This document shows, one piece after another, positions 1 through 10,650 of a stretch of DNA of 41,095 nucleotides. Position 1 is the stretch's first letter. Every line of letters begins with the position of its first letter. This DNA comes from Elusimicrobia bacterium CG1_02_56_21 (lineage in GTDB: Bacteria > Elusimicrobiota > Elusimicrobia > Elusimicrobiales > UBA9959), in NCBI GenBank assembly GCA_001871115.1, contig MNUR01000056.1, positions 1 through 41,095 on the forward strand, read 5' to 3'. The translations under genes and the position numbers were made by a program. The notes under the pieces are model-generated. The model made no database searches and was not told the DNA's origin. It saw nothing but the letters and a program-made list of their open reading frames with translations.

Positions 1-805
1 TTTTGAGGGCTGTCACCGCCCCGGTGCGGCCGGTGGCCTGCTGCAAAAACTCCGGGTCCAGCTTGTGCACTGTCACTCTTTCTTCCATATGGGCGAAGGC
101 GTTGAGGAAATCCCTGTACCTGCCCGCCTGCTCATAGGCCAGTTCGCGTGAAGCGCGCTCCATTTTTGTTTTGAATGCCAGCCGGAGCTTTTTGAAATCG
201 CCTTTCAGGAAGTCGGCCACGCGCGCCGCCAGGGCGTTATAGGCCGTTTTTGAGATCTTCCCCGCGCAGGGAGCGGTGCACTGGCCGGTGTGAAAGTAAA
301 GGCAGGCTTTTATTTTGCGCTCCGGCAGCGGATCCTCTACGGAGAATTCCCACCGGCAGCGGCGCAGGTTTATGAACTTTATGCGCCAGAGGTAGCCGGT
401 CAGCTTTTTCAGCGGCTCTACTTTCGGGTAGGGGCCGAAGTAGCGCCCGCCGTCCCTGGTTTTATTCCTGGTGAAAAGCAGGCGGGGGAAGTCCTCGCGG
501 GTCAGTTCCAGGTAAGGGTAGGTCTTGGAGTCCTTCCACATTTCATTGAAGAAGGGCTGCAGGCTGTGTATGAGCTGCCGCTCCGTCAGGAGGGCCTCCC
601 TTTCGCTGGCGGAGGCTATATAATCTATACTGCGTATCAGGGCCACCAGATTAGGTATCTTCCAGCGGCTGTCCGAGGGATTTTTCTGGAAATACTGGGC
701 AACGCGCTTGCGGAGGTCCTTGGCCTTTCCTACATAGAGCACGCTTCCGGTGGCGTCCCGCATCAGGTATACGCCCGGGCTTCCGGGTAAATGTGAAAGG
801 TCCAT
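1..805 (-). CDS. uvrC: UvrABC system protein C, N-terminal part (cut by window edge)
   Basis: Excinuclease subunit that makes the dual incision in nucleotide excision repair after UvrA/UvrB damage recognition. Reading the minus strand from the ATG at 805 gives an open frame of 268 codons to the window edge. It begins MDLSHLPGSPGVYLMRDATG and continues with LYVGKAKDLRKR, the GIY-YIG nuclease signature, near residues 10-35. The stretch CRWEFSVEDPLPERKIKACL and the cysteine-containing YFHTGQCTAPC follow the family pattern. The UvrB-binding (UVR) region appears to start near the cut end; the C-terminal RNase H-like and HhH domains lie outside. It follows murJ by 14 bases on the same strand and is probably co-transcribed with it. 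Confidence 0.93.
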   Translation of the reverse strand, partial: MDLSHLPGSPGVYLMRDATGSVLYVGKAKDLRKRVAQYFQKNPSDSRWKIPNLVALIRSIDYIASASEREALLTERQLIHSLQPFFNEMWKDSKTYPYLELTREDFPRLLFTRNKTRDGGRYFGPYPKVEPLKKLTGYLWRIKFINLRRCRWEFSVEDPLPERKIKACLYFHTGQCTAPCAGKISKTAYNALAARVADFLKGDFKKLRLAFKTKMERASRELAYEQAGRYRDFLNAFAHMEERVTVHKLDPEFLQQATGRTGAVTALK

Positions 806-819
806 GGTTAATCCGACTT

Positions 820-2388
820 CTAGAACCGGCCTCCGGTTAGAAGGTTTCTTTCCTCTACTTTAAGGACTTTAAGAGCGCTGAAATACACAGCCACGCCCGC
901 AGGTACCGCGACGGCGGTTACCACGAGGGGACCGGCGGGGTCCAGGACTTCTCTCAATGCCAGCGCGGCCAGGGCGGATAGAGCAGCCGCCAGGGCGGGA
1001 CGGAAGAGAGGTATGGCCATGGGGCTGAAGCCGGCTTCGCGGTTTAGCACGAAAATGAAGGCAAGGGCGGCCGTCCAGGAACTTATCGAGGTAGCCAGCA
1101 TAAGCCCGGGCGCGCCTATAGACCGCATCAGCGGCAGGCACAGGAGCGCGTTAAGCGTTAGCTGGGCTGAAATTATTATTATCGGCGCTTTTTGCCTGCG
1201 CATTGCGTAAAGGGAGGAGGCCGCTACCTTGTTCAGGCCATAGGCGGGCAGGCCCAAAGCCAGCCAGAAAAGAGAGCGCGCGGTGGACAAGCTCTGTTCG
1301 GGCAGGAACTTGCCGTGCTCGAAAAGTGCGCGGCAGACCGGCAGCGCGGTTACGGCTATGCCCAGCGCGGCGGGCAGCATTATAAGCCAGGAAGCCGTAA
1401 TCGCCGGCTTTAACTGGCGCCTGAAGCCTTCAGAGTCTCCGGCCGCCGCTCTTGCCGCGAGTTCCGGAAGCGAGAGCGTTGCCGCCGCCGCGGCAAAAAG
1501 AGAAACAGGGAACTGTACCAGGCGCGCCGAATTGTAGATAGCGGTGATAGAGCCCGGGGGCAGGAAGCTCGCGTACATGGTGTTTATCAGCATTGAAAGC
1601 TGGTCCTGGGCCAGCGTTAGGGCCGCCGGGGCCGCGGCGAGCAGGGCCGGCGCCGCCCCTAGGTTCCTGAAAGGGTTTGAAAAAGCCAGCCCGTAGCCCT
1701 CGCTTCTGAGCGGCGGCAGCAGCGCCAAGGCCTGCAGCAGCCCGGAGGCCGAAGCCACTCCGGCTACCAGTATTATTTTGCCCCGCGCGTCGAGCCCGCC
1801 GAACAGGCCGTAATGGAAGGCGGCCAGCACCGCTATTATAGAAATTGAAAAAAAAGCGGGGGCAAGCGCGGGAAGAAAGAATTTGCGCGCGGAGTTGAGG
1901 GTTGCGGTGAAAAGCGCCGCCGAGTTTACAAAGATGAGGTGCGGCATGAAAACCGCCGCGAGCAGGGCGGTAAGGGCCAGCTGGCCCGGCAAGTCCCGGA
2001 ATCCCCAGGCGGCCAGGGTGACCATTTGCTCCCGGAAAATGATCCCGCCGGCGCAAAAAAGGGCTGAACCCCAGAAGATAATCGTCCAGGCAGAGGAGAA
2101 AAAACCGGCTTCGGCCTCTTTCCCTTGTGGTTTTTCCTTTTCCAGCAGGGGGATGAAGACCGCATTAAGGGCGCCTTCCCCTACTGTCCGCCTGAATACG
2201 TTCATCAGCCGGAAAGCGGCGTAATAAGCGTCAGCCAGGGCCCCGCCGCCGAAAAAAGCCACCAGGAAGGCGTCCCGCGCATATCCCAGGGCCTTGGTTA
2301 TAAGGCCGGCCCCGGCTATTGCGGACAGGCCCCGCGCGAAGGAGGGGCTTTTTGGGACCGCCGCGGCGGGATTTGCTTTTTTAAGCAT
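820..2388 (-). CDS. murJ: Lipid II flippase MurJ (MviN family)
   Basis: Polytopic inner-membrane protein of the MOP superfamily that flips lipid II for peptidoglycan synthesis. About 522 residues with many hydrophobic helices, consistent with the 14-helix fold. The N-terminal part reads ITKALGYARDAFLVAFFGGG, then DAYYAAFRLMNVFRR and EGALNAVFIPLLE, matching the conserved MurJ region of family members. The ATG at 2388 is chosen because the longer frame (to 2484) would run into rpsT on the other strand and adds a segment unlike the family. Only 22 bases separate this start from rpsT, so the two divergent promoters must overlap coding sequence. Downstream is uvrC. Confidence 0.9.
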   Translation of the reverse strand: MLKKANPAAAVPKSPSFARGLSAIAGAGLITKALGYARDAFLVAFFGGGALADAYYAAFRLMNVFRRTVGEGALNAVFIPLLEKEKPQGKEAEAGFFSSAWTIIFWGSALFCAGGIIFREQMVTLAAWGFRDLPGQLALTALLAAVFMPHLIFVNSAALFTATLNSARKFFLPALAPAFFSISIIAVLAAFHYGLFGGLDARGKIILVAGVASASGLLQALALLPPLRSEGYGLAFSNPFRNLGAAPALLAAAPAALTLAQDQLSMLINTMYASFLPPGSITAIYNSARLVQFPVSLFAAAAATLSLPELAARAAAGDSEGFRRQLKPAITASWLIMLPAALGIAVTALPVCRALFEHGKFLPEQSLSTARSLFWLALGLPAYGLNKVAASSLYAMRRQKAPIIIISAQLTLNALLCLPLMRSIGAPGLMLATSISSWTAALAFIFVLNREAGFSPMAIPLFRPALAAALSALAALALREVLDPAGPLVVTAVAVPAGVAVYFSALKVLKVEERNLLTGGRF

Positions 2389-2401
2389 AGAATGATAGAC
2401 T
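2373..2401 (+). promoter_or_regulatory. Probable rpsT promoter giving a near-leaderless mRNA
   Basis: TTGCTT (2373-2378) and TAGACT (2396-2401) are separated by 17 bases, a good sigma-70-type match. The predicted start site falls near 2408, only 2-3 bases before the rpsT ATG at 2411. There is no Shine-Dalgarno sequence upstream of that ATG. The elements lie inside and just before the start of murJ on the opposite strand. Confidence 0.5.
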
Positions 2402-2410
2402 ATGTGTACT

Positions 2411-2701
2411 ATGGCAAAACTAAAGACCGGAAGACATACCAGCGCTATTAAAGCCTGGCGCAAATCAGTGAAGCTGGCCTCCAAAAACAGGGGCGTAAAA
2501 ACCAGAATTCACGACGCATCAAAAGAGTTCAGCGCTCTCGTCGCCAAGAAGGACATAGAAAACGCGCAGAAAATGCTGCCCAAAACCTATGCCCTGCTCG
2601 ACAAGGCCGCTAAGTCCGGGACTATACACTGGAAAGCAGCCGCGCGGAAGAAATCCCGCGTTGCCGCCCGTGTAAAGTCCATGGCGCAGAACCCCGCGTA
2701 G
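2411..2701 (+). CDS. rpsT: 30S ribosomal protein S20
   Basis: Primary 16S rRNA-binding protein of the small subunit. The 96-residue product begins MAKLKTGRHTSAIKAWRKS and is lysine/arginine/alanine-rich throughout, with the three-helix S20 pattern and the usual length for the family. The ATG at 2411 is preferred over a start at 2402 because S20 typically begins with a short basic Met-Ala segment. It is a single-gene unit divergent from murJ, ending in a strong terminator at about 2770-2798. Some bacteria regulate S20 by autogenous translational control; nothing specific to that is visible here. Confidence 0.95.
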   Translation: MAKLKTGRHTSAIKAWRKSVKLASKNRGVKTRIHDASKEFSALVAKKDIENAQKMLPKTYALLDKAAKSGTIHWKAAARKKSRVAARVKSMAQNPA

Positions 2702-2721
2702 AACAAACTTCTTTTCTTAAT

Positions 2722-2750
2722 GCCGTTTTGAACTTCGGTTTCAATACGGC
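2722..2750 (+). other. Imperfect hairpin after rpsT
   Basis: GCCGT and TTGAA pair with TTCAA and ACGGC across one T-T mismatch, with a 7-base loop. It lies between the rpsT stop codon and the terminator, so it may stabilise the 3' end of the rpsT mRNA. There is no T-run behind it, so it is not itself an intrinsic terminator. Confidence 0.5.
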
Positions 2751-2769
2751 TTCAGTTCAGAATAGCTAT

Positions 2770-2798
2770 CCCCGGCGCAGTCAGCCGGGGTTTTGCTT
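2770..2798 (+). terminator. Rho-independent terminator of rpsT
   Basis: Perfect 7-bp GC stem CCCCGGC / GCCGGGG with a 7-base loop, followed by TTTTGCTTT. It ends the rpsT transcript. The convergent holA gene ends at 2847. Confidence 0.85.
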
Positions 2799-2846
2799 TG
2801 GCTTCTTGCGGTTCCCCGGGGCATTATCCGCACTGAGGGTCCCGGC

Positions 2847-3842
2847 CTACCTGGTTGAAGTTATCTCGTAAACCAGCTGGCGCAGAACCAGTCCCGGTTC
2901 TCTTTTTGAGGAGGATTTCAGAAGCTCCTCCGCCTCAAGGCAGCGCCTGAGGGCGCGTAAAAGTTTTTCTTCCGTGTAGTTGCCCGCGTCCCGCAGGGCC
3001 GCGTGGTACTGGCCCGGGGACATCCCGGCCTGGTAGCAGGCCGCGGGGCCTTCCCCGGACAGCCGCTTTACCTTGAGCAGTCTCTCTACCGCTTTGGAAG
3101 TCTGGGCCAGCAGCGCCAGGGGTTCGGCGCCAAAAGCCAGCATCCTGGCCGCGGCCTCCGCGGCCCGGGCGGGGTTTTTTGAGCAGACCGCGTTAGAGAG
3201 CTCGAAGGGGTTCTGCGTTCGCGCGAAGCCGGCCAGCGCAAGCGCGTCGTCAGGGCCGAAAAATCTGTTCTGGCCGTGCATGTAGAGGATTATCTTCTCG
3301 GCTTCTCCGTCCAGCGTGACGGAATCCGTCCCAAGCAGTTCTACAAGAAGCTCCAGCGCTTCTCCGTCCGCCTTTACGCCCTTAGCGAGCAGCGCCGAGT
3401 TAAGATGTTCAACGGCCTGGTGCCCGGACATCGGGTCAAAATTCACCACGGCGGATTCCGGGCCGAGCGCGCCGGGGATCGGGTCCTGCTTCTCTCTGGG
3501 CCAGTCGGACAGTATAAGCAGGCAGGCGCTGGGGCAGGGGTCCGCAAGGTAAGCGAGCAGAGCCTTGAGCGGTTCCTTTTTAAGCTTCTCAACCCTTTTA
3601 AGCGCTACAAAGCGTATTTCTGCCAGCATAGGGGCCGTCTGGGCTTCATCGAGGGCCTGGGACAGGTCCGCGGTTTCGGCGTCCCGCACGGAAAAATTGA
3701 ACGCCTCGGGCCTGAAAACGCCTTCAAGGCGTTTGAGGGCGGCGTCTTTCAGCGCGGTTTCTTCGCCGCAGAGGTAATATACCGGCCGGGTTTTGTTTTT
3801 GGCCCATTCATCGGCCAGCGCTTTGGGGGTCAGGGTTTGCAT
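2847..3842 (-). CDS. holA: DNA polymerase III subunit delta
   Basis: Clamp-loader delta subunit, which opens the beta sliding clamp during replication. 331 residues, the usual length. The N-terminus (RPVYYLCGEETALKDAALKR) corresponds to the AAA+-like domain start of HolA, and the APMLAEIRFVALKRVEKLKK region matches the clamp-contacting part. The C-terminal third (ELSNAVCSKNPARAAEAAAR onwards) is the helical collar region. It sits 2 bases downstream of the lptE-like gene and after leuS, reproducing the well-known leuS-lptE-holA order of proteobacteria. Confidence 0.9.
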   Translation of the reverse strand: MQTLTPKALADEWAKNKTRPVYYLCGEETALKDAALKRLEGVFRPEAFNFSVRDAETADLSQALDEAQTAPMLAEIRFVALKRVEKLKKEPLKALLAYLADPCPSACLLILSDWPREKQDPIPGALGPESAVVNFDPMSGHQAVEHLNSALLAKGVKADGEALELLVELLGTDSVTLDGEAEKIILYMHGQNRFFGPDDALALAGFARTQNPFELSNAVCSKNPARAAEAAARMLAFGAEPLALLAQTSKAVERLLKVKRLSGEGPAACYQAGMSPGQYHAALRDAGNYTEEKLLRALRRCLEAEELLKSSSKREPGLVLRQLVYEITSTR

Positions 3843-3844
3843 GG

Positions 3845-4441
3845 TCAGGGGTTAGGGTTTACTCCTCCGGGCGGCTGCTTGTTGTCCTGCGCCCCGGGCA
3901 GCTTTTTCTGGGAGGCGCTGGATACCGAGCCGAAACCCGAGACCGTGCGCAGGACTACATCCTTGGCCAGTATTTCCCAGAGGGCCTCCCTGGCCTGTTC
4001 TTCGGTCAAACCGCCGGGCAGGTTGGCGGCGGAATACACCTTGGTTACCTGCAGGGCCGGCTCTTCCCAGAGGTAGCGGTTCTGTTCGCGGTCCAGCAGG
4101 CGGAGGCCGGCTATCACGTTAAGCTTGTATACCGTGGGCACCAGGTTCACGTCGTATTGGATAGGGGTGAGTATATAGTGGCTTATCTCTCCGACTATTA
4201 CTCCCTGCGCCGAGGCTTCCGGGGAAACCGCATATTCCCCGTTCTTCAGGAATTCGTCTATCACTTTCAGCGTGATTTTTTCTTCAAGCCCGAACTGCTG
4301 GGTCTTGTTGGCGAAAGGCCTTACGGCTATGCGCTTGATGTATATCGGAAGCTTCTGCTCGGCCGGGTTGTAGATTATATCCGAACTCGCAGAGCATCCT
4401 GCAAGGCCCATGACAGCGGTTATCAATATCAGTTTCTTCAT
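3845..4441 (-). CDS. lptE: LptE-like LPS-assembly lipoprotein
   Basis: Predicted outer-membrane lipoprotein that would plug the LptD barrel for lipopolysaccharide export. It begins MKKLILITAVMGLAGCSASS: a short positively charged N-terminus, a hydrophobic stretch and the lipobox LAGC with lipidation Cys16. The mature part (IYIKRIAVRPFANKTQQFGL, then ITLKVIDEFLKNGEY) shows the LptB-like/LptE fold pattern of a predicted secreted alpha/beta domain. The proline/glutamine-rich C-terminus is unstructured. The family assignment rests on this pattern plus the position between leuS and holA. Together with lgt in this window it supports a diderm envelope. Confidence 0.8.
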   Translation of the reverse strand: MKKLILITAVMGLAGCSASSDIIYNPAEQKLPIYIKRIAVRPFANKTQQFGLEEKITLKVIDEFLKNGEYAVSPEASAQGVIVGEISHYILTPIQYDVNLVPTVYKLNVIAGLRLLDREQNRYLWEEPALQVTKVYSAANLPGGLTEEQAREALWEILAKDVVLRTVSGFGSVSSASQKKLPGAQDNKQPPGGVNPNP

Positions 4442-4453
4442 ATTTCCCCCATG

Positions 4454-4522
4454 CTAGACGGGAAGAGGCGTAGCGCGCAAGGCGCTCCTTGTCCTCCAGT
4501 CCTCCAGTCCTCTAGTCTTCTA
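4454..4522. repeat. Octamer repeat array in an imperfect inverted repeat (leuS-lptE spacer)
   Basis: Four tandem degenerate copies of an 8-mer (GTCCTCCA, GTCCTCCA, GTCCTCTA, GTCTTCTA) fill 4491-4522, ending exactly before the leuS stop codon. A purine-rich partner (CTAGACGGGAAGAGGCG, 4454-4470) can pair imperfectly with it. The spacer would form a hairpin in the leuS-lptE mRNA. The design resembles the elements at 8283-8352 and 9307-9389. Confidence 0.6.
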
Positions 4523-7035
<2,513 letters not shown>

Positions 7036-7039
<4 letters not shown>

Positions 7040-7695
7040 TTGGAAGCCTCCATGCTTTTGCCCTTCTTAAGGCGGTCAAAAATTATTCTTACCGAGCCCT
7101 TTGAGGCCCGGACCTGGTACTTATCGGGGTTTGCGCCCTCGGGTACGGAGATAATACGCTGGCGCCGCTTCATAAAAAAGGAAGATGAATTGCTGCCGTC
7201 CGGGTTGGTGACCAGCCTTTTTTCTTCCAGCCTGTAATTCATTTTTATGCGTTTGGCGTCTATGTTTATCTTCATCGAGTCTTTTTCGGCTTTCGGGGCT
7301 TTGAGCTTTACTGTAATATGGTCCTTATCCGAAACCACTTCCGGGTTGAGGTCGGCGGGCGACATCTTTTCCGACACCCATTTGCCGTAGGACTCGTCGA
7401 ACCGGTTCTGTCCCGCGCCGAGCTTTGAATTAATTTTCTTCTGCGCCAGCTCGATATCCCTGATGGGGTCCTCGGAGCCGGAGAAAAAAGAATCGTTGAA
7501 GATAGAGTCGAAATCCTCGGAGCCTATCGGCTGCCCGGACTGGATCTTGCCGTTTATCTTGCCCAGCCAGCCGTCGATGTTCCGGATCAGGTCCTGGCTT
7601 AGCTGCTCAGAGTCCACGGCTTGCTCCTGAGCGGCCGGCGCGGGGGACGCGGTTAAGAAAAGCAGGAGGACAGGGGCGGCCGGTATTAGGTTCAT
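7036..7695 (-). CDS. Secreted Hsp20/alpha-crystallin-like protein
   Basis: 219 residues. The first about 22 form a signal peptide (hydrophobic [22 protein letters not shown]). A charged helical region follows, then from about residue 120 a pattern typical of an alpha-crystallin domain: [14 protein letters not shown] (strand pair), later [19 protein letters not shown] and [15 protein letters not shown], which parallels the family motif of an edge strand, a P-G-x-x-P-D turn and a G-V-L-type strand. The usual C-terminal IXI anchoring motif is not obvious. Small heat-shock proteins are normally cytosolic, so export is unusual. It overlaps leuS by 4 bases and probably heads this operon. An AT-rich -10-like TAAAAT lies 10-15 bases upstream on the minus strand, with no Shine-Dalgarno seen. 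The 156-base gap to ybeY shows nothing else recognisable. Confidence 0.6.
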
Positions 7696-7851
7696 ATTTA
7701 CATATATTTTATCAAATAAGGGAGGGGGGCGGCTGTATCGATAGCGACAGGAAGCGGCAGGCGCCCGGAAACCGGCGGCGGCAAGACCCTGCGCGGACTT
7801 TATGGTTTCACGCGGTTTACCTTGCTAATTGGGCCCGAAGCGGCTTTCCGG

Positions 7852-8277
7852 CTACAGTTTTTTAAGAAGAGCGGCGGTTTTCAGGTTCATCACGCGGCGT
7901 TTTGCGGGGGTATCGTCCTCCATCCCGGCGAGGTGCAGGGCGCCGTGCGCGGCGAGTACAAGAAGTTCCGTAGGCAGGGAATGCCCCATTGCGCGCGCCT
8001 GGCGGGCGGCTACCGGCAGGCAGATATAGATCTCGCCCCATTCCGCGCCGGGGACAGGGGAGGGGGGAAAGTTGAAAGCGATGACGTCGGTCAGGCGGTT
8101 TTTGCCGAGAAAGCGGCGGTTAAGGGCCTTGATCCCGGGCCCGTCAGTGAAAATCAGGTTGACTTGCCTCCGGGAATTCCGCGCGCCAAGCCCCAGCGCG
8201 GCGGCTTTGGCCAGTGTCGCCTTCGCCGCTCTCACTTCCGGGGCGGGGGTAAATTTAAAAAATATATTTACGGGCAT
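7852..8277 (-). CDS. ybeY: YbeY endoribonuclease / 16S rRNA maturation factor
   Basis: Metal-dependent RNase acting in 16S rRNA 3'-end maturation and ribosome quality control. Using the ATG at 8277 gives 141 residues beginning MPVNIFFKFTP. A longer frame to 8388 would overlap phoH and add residues unlike the family. The core NRRFLGKNRLTDVIAFNFP matches the family L-N-x-x-F-x-x-x-x-x-x-T-D-V-L-S-F motif. The metal site H-x3-H-x5-H appears as HGALHLAGMED: His111 and His115 are present but the third ligand is Asp121. It lies 76 bases downstream of phoH, the common phoH-ybeY pair. Confidence 0.85.
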   Translation of the reverse strand: MPVNIFFKFTPAPEVRAAKATLAKAAALGLGARNSRRQVNLIFTDGPGIKALNRRFLGKNRLTDVIAFNFPPSPVPGAEWGEIYICLPVAARQARAMGHSLPTELLVLAAHGALHLAGMEDDTPAKRRVMNLKTAALLKKL

Positions 8278-8282
8278 AATTT

Positions 8283-8352
8283 GGAGAACCGGAGGATTCT
8301 GGGATTGGCCGGAACGATACCCATCCCAATCTTGCCAGGTTCCAGCTAGTTC
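8283..8352. repeat. Imperfect inverted repeat in the phoH-ybeY spacer
   Basis: A purine-rich left arm (GGAGAACCGGAGGATTCTGG at its start) is followed by a pyrimidine-rich right arm (containing CCCATCCCAATCTTGCCAGG). The best local pairing is GGATTGG with CCAATC. It occupies almost the entire spacer. The composition and layout match the repeat elements at 4454-4522 and 9307-9389. Confidence 0.45.
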
Positions 8353-8353
8353 T

Positions 8354-9295
8354 TTAATTTTTCTTTTCCCACTTTTCGTAGGCGGCAAGAATCTCTTTAA
8401 CCAGCGGGTGGCGCGCGACGTCTTTACCGGTAAAATTCACGAATTTAACCGCAGGCACTTTTTTCAGGATGTCTTTTATCAGCAGAAGTCCCGAGCGGTC
8501 CTTCTCAATCAGATCTATCTGGGTGAGGTCGCCGGTTATCACTATTTTAGACGACATCCCCATGCGGGTGAGGAACATTTTCATCTGCTCGGGCAGGGTA
8601 TTCTGCGCTTCGTCGAGGATTATAAAGGCGTTTTCAAGCGTGCGGCCGCGCATATAGGCCAGCGGCACGGTCTCTATAAGATCTTCGGCGCGCATGGACC
8701 TGAATTTGTCCGGCCCGACCAGGTCGTGGAAAGCGTCGTAAAGGGGGCGCAGGTAGGGGTGTACTTTTTGAGAGATATCCCCCGGCAGATAGCCCAGTTT
8801 CTCCCCGGCCTCGATTATAGGCCGGGTAAGAACTATGCGTTTTACTTCTTTGGAGTGCAGGGCGCGCAGCGCGCAGACGGCGGCCAGGTAGGTCTTGCCC
8901 GTTCCCGCAGGCCCGACCCCGACGACCATGGGGTGCGAGCGTATGGCCTCGGTATATATTTCCTGGTTCCCGGTGCGGGGTTTTATCAGTACCCCGAAAT
9001 TGGTCTTGTAAAGTACGCCTTCCGGCAGCGGCGGGATTATTTCAGGGCGGGCGTCTTCCTGGCTGAGGCGGTTTGTGTAAAAACTTTCAAGGGCTTGCTG
9101 CAGGCGCGTCAGGGCTTTTTCAACCGCGGCCGGGTTCCCTTTGAGAGTGAGGTCGGCGCTTTCGGTTTCAGGGTGCTGTTTAACGTAAACCTGCACCTTC
9201 AGCGCCCGTTCCAGCTCGCGCAGGTCTTCTTCGTCCTCGCCAAGTATGGCCAGGATCTCTTCCCTGTTTTTAAGCCTGAATTTCCTGGTGTTCAT
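8354..9295 (-). CDS. phoH: PhoH-like P-loop ATPase
   Basis: Cytosolic RNA-associated ATPase of the PhoH family (YbeZ type), commonly partnered with YbeY. 313 residues. After a KH-like N-terminal part (residues 1-75) comes Walker A GPAGTGKT at 128-135, then LTRPIIEAGEKLGYLPGD, a signature stretch of the family, and Walker B FIILDEAQNT. GDLTQIDL follows, as in helicase-like ATPases. 313 residues is a normal length. Its ATG at 9295 follows a 95-base spacer carrying an inverted repeat, beyond which lies glgC on the same strand. Confidence 0.92.
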   Translation of the reverse strand: MNTRKFRLKNREEILAILGEDEEDLRELERALKVQVYVKQHPETESADLTLKGNPAAVEKALTRLQQALESFYTNRLSQEDARPEIIPPLPEGVLYKTNFGVLIKPRTGNQEIYTEAIRSHPMVVGVGPAGTGKTYLAAVCALRALHSKEVKRIVLTRPIIEAGEKLGYLPGDISQKVHPYLRPLYDAFHDLVGPDKFRSMRAEDLIETVPLAYMRGRTLENAFIILDEAQNTLPEQMKMFLTRMGMSSKIVITGDLTQIDLIEKDRSGLLLIKDILKKVPAVKFVNFTGKDVARHPLVKEILAAYEKWEKKN

Positions 9296-9306
9296 AAAAA
9301 GGGGGG

Positions 9307-9389
9307 CCAGAGGACCGGAAGATTAGAGGATTAGCAGGTAAGGAACTCCTAATCTTATCCCTGTCTCGCTATTCCTCTGGTCTTTTCGA
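9307..9389. repeat. Degenerate short-period inverted repeat (glgC-phoH spacer)
   Basis: The left arm 9307-9338 consists of degenerate purine-rich units (CCAGAGGACCGGAAGATTAG then AGGATTAGCAGG). The right arm 9348-9389 carries the complementary pyrimidine units (CCTAATCTTATCC, then ATTCCTCTGGTC). CTAATCTT pairs with AAGATTAG and CCTCTGG with CCAGAGG. The arms fill the spacer between glgC and phoH and end just before the glgC stop codon. Confidence 0.6.
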
Positions 9390-9390
9390 C

Positions 9391-10599
9391 TTACTGCCAC
9401 TTTGAGATGCCGCGCGGAATAACCACTATCCCGTCGGGGTCTATATAATAATGCTGGGCGTCCAGGTCGTGGTTGTAGCCTATGGTGGATTTCGCTTCAA
9501 TGGTGTTATAGCGGTCCGCTATCACTTTCTTCATGCGCGTCCCGGCCTTTATTTCGCAGGCGTCCATGATTATGCAGTCCTCCAGCTGGCACTTCTCGTG
9601 TATTATGACGTCGTTGGAAAGTATGCAGCGCTTCAGTGAGGACTGGTTGATCACACAGCCGTCGCAGACCATGCAGTCCTGCAGGTTAGACTCGATTATT
9701 TTCGCGGGGGCCGTGGTGTTGCGGGAGTCCTGTACCGGCCAGGCCTTATTGTTCAGGTCCAGCTTGGGCCTGGGGCCGAGCAGGTCCATATGGGTCTGCC
9801 AGAAGGTTTCCATGGTTCCCACGTCGCGCCAGTAGTTCTTTTCCTCGTAGCTCTTTATTCCGGGCAGTTTCTGCTCGGCGAAGTTATAGGCGAATACCCG
9901 GTAGCGCTTGTGGATATTGGGCAGTATGGTTTTGCCGAAGTCCAGCGCCGCGGCCTCTCCGGATTCCTCATGAAGTATTTTAACCAGCGCGTCGTAACTG
10001 AAAATATAGTTGCCCATCGAGGCGAAGACGGAGCCGGGATTCCCGGACAGGGGTTTCGGGTTCTTAGGTTTCTCCTCGAACCCGGTTATGCGGTTCTTGG
10101 CGTCCACGACCAGCGTCCCGAAGCGGTAAGCCTGCTTGATCGGGACGGTTATGGCGGACACGGTCACATCGGCCTTGCTGGCCACATGGAAATCTATCAT
10201 CTGCCGGATATCCATCCTGTAGATGTGGTCCGCCCCGAATACCGCCACCAGGTCGGGCTTGTAGTCGTTAATGAGGTTCATGTTCTGCTTTACCGCGTCG
10301 GCCGTGCCGCGGTACCACATTTCTCCCAGCCGCATCTGCGGGGGCACGATGGTTATGAAATGGCTTTTGGTGATGCCGCCCAGGTTCCAGGTGGAGCGCA
10401 GGTACTCTATGAGGGACTGGGACATGTACTGCACCAGCACGTAATTGGAATAAATGCCGGAATTTATGAAGTTTGAAAGCACGAAGTCGATGATGCGGTA
10501 CTTCCCGCCGAACGGCACGGCGGGCTTGGAGCGTTCCTTAGTGAGCGGGTAAAGTCTTTCTCCCTTGCCGCCCGCCATGATAATGCCAATGGTTTTCAT
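9391..10599 (-). CDS. glgC: Glucose-1-phosphate adenylyltransferase (ADP-glucose pyrophosphorylase)
   Basis: Makes ADP-glucose from glucose-1-phosphate and ATP, the committed step of bacterial glycogen synthesis. 402 residues. The nucleotidyltransferase motif GGKGERLYPLTKERSKPAVP is at residues 10-29, followed by GGKYRIIDFVLSNFINSG. The FGADHIYRMD segment holds the metal-binding Asp, and GFEEKPKNPKP the substrate-binding region. The C-terminal left-handed beta-helix (NLQDCMVCDGCVINQS, then SLKRCILSNDVIIHE) is intact. The GH57 branching enzyme at 34530-36134 would act later in the same pathway. Start ATG at 10599 has an AGGGG sequence upstream. Confidence 0.95.
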   Translation of the reverse strand: MKTIGIIMAGGKGERLYPLTKERSKPAVPFGGKYRIIDFVLSNFINSGIYSNYVLVQYMSQSLIEYLRSTWNLGGITKSHFITIVPPQMRLGEMWYRGTADAVKQNMNLINDYKPDLVAVFGADHIYRMDIRQMIDFHVASKADVTVSAITVPIKQAYRFGTLVVDAKNRITGFEEKPKNPKPLSGNPGSVFASMGNYIFSYDALVKILHEESGEAAALDFGKTILPNIHKRYRVFAYNFAEQKLPGIKSYEEKNYWRDVGTMETFWQTHMDLLGPRPKLDLNNKAWPVQDSRNTTAPAKIIESNLQDCMVCDGCVINQSSLKRCILSNDVIIHEKCQLEDCIIMDACEIKAGTRMKKVIADRYNTIEAKSTIGYNHDLDAQHYYIDPDGIVVIPRGISKWQ

Positions 10600-10650
10600 A
10601 AAAATCCCCTTTGTCAGGTCTGTGCCGTGTTTCTTCCCGGCCAGGCGCGG

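Noticed and set aside
290-790. Plus-strand open frame at the left edge
   Set aside because: It lies opposite the clear UvrC reading frame, which has the GIY-YIG motif; the translation resembles no protein.
2389-2484. Longer N-terminus for MurJ
   Set aside because: It would run 74 bases into rpsT on the opposite strand and adds a segment before the conserved MurJ start. ATG 2388 fits the family better.
7696-7851. Possible tRNA or small RNA between ybeY and the Hsp20-like gene
   Set aside because: No cloverleaf, terminator-type hairpin or conserved motif could be found in the 156 bases.
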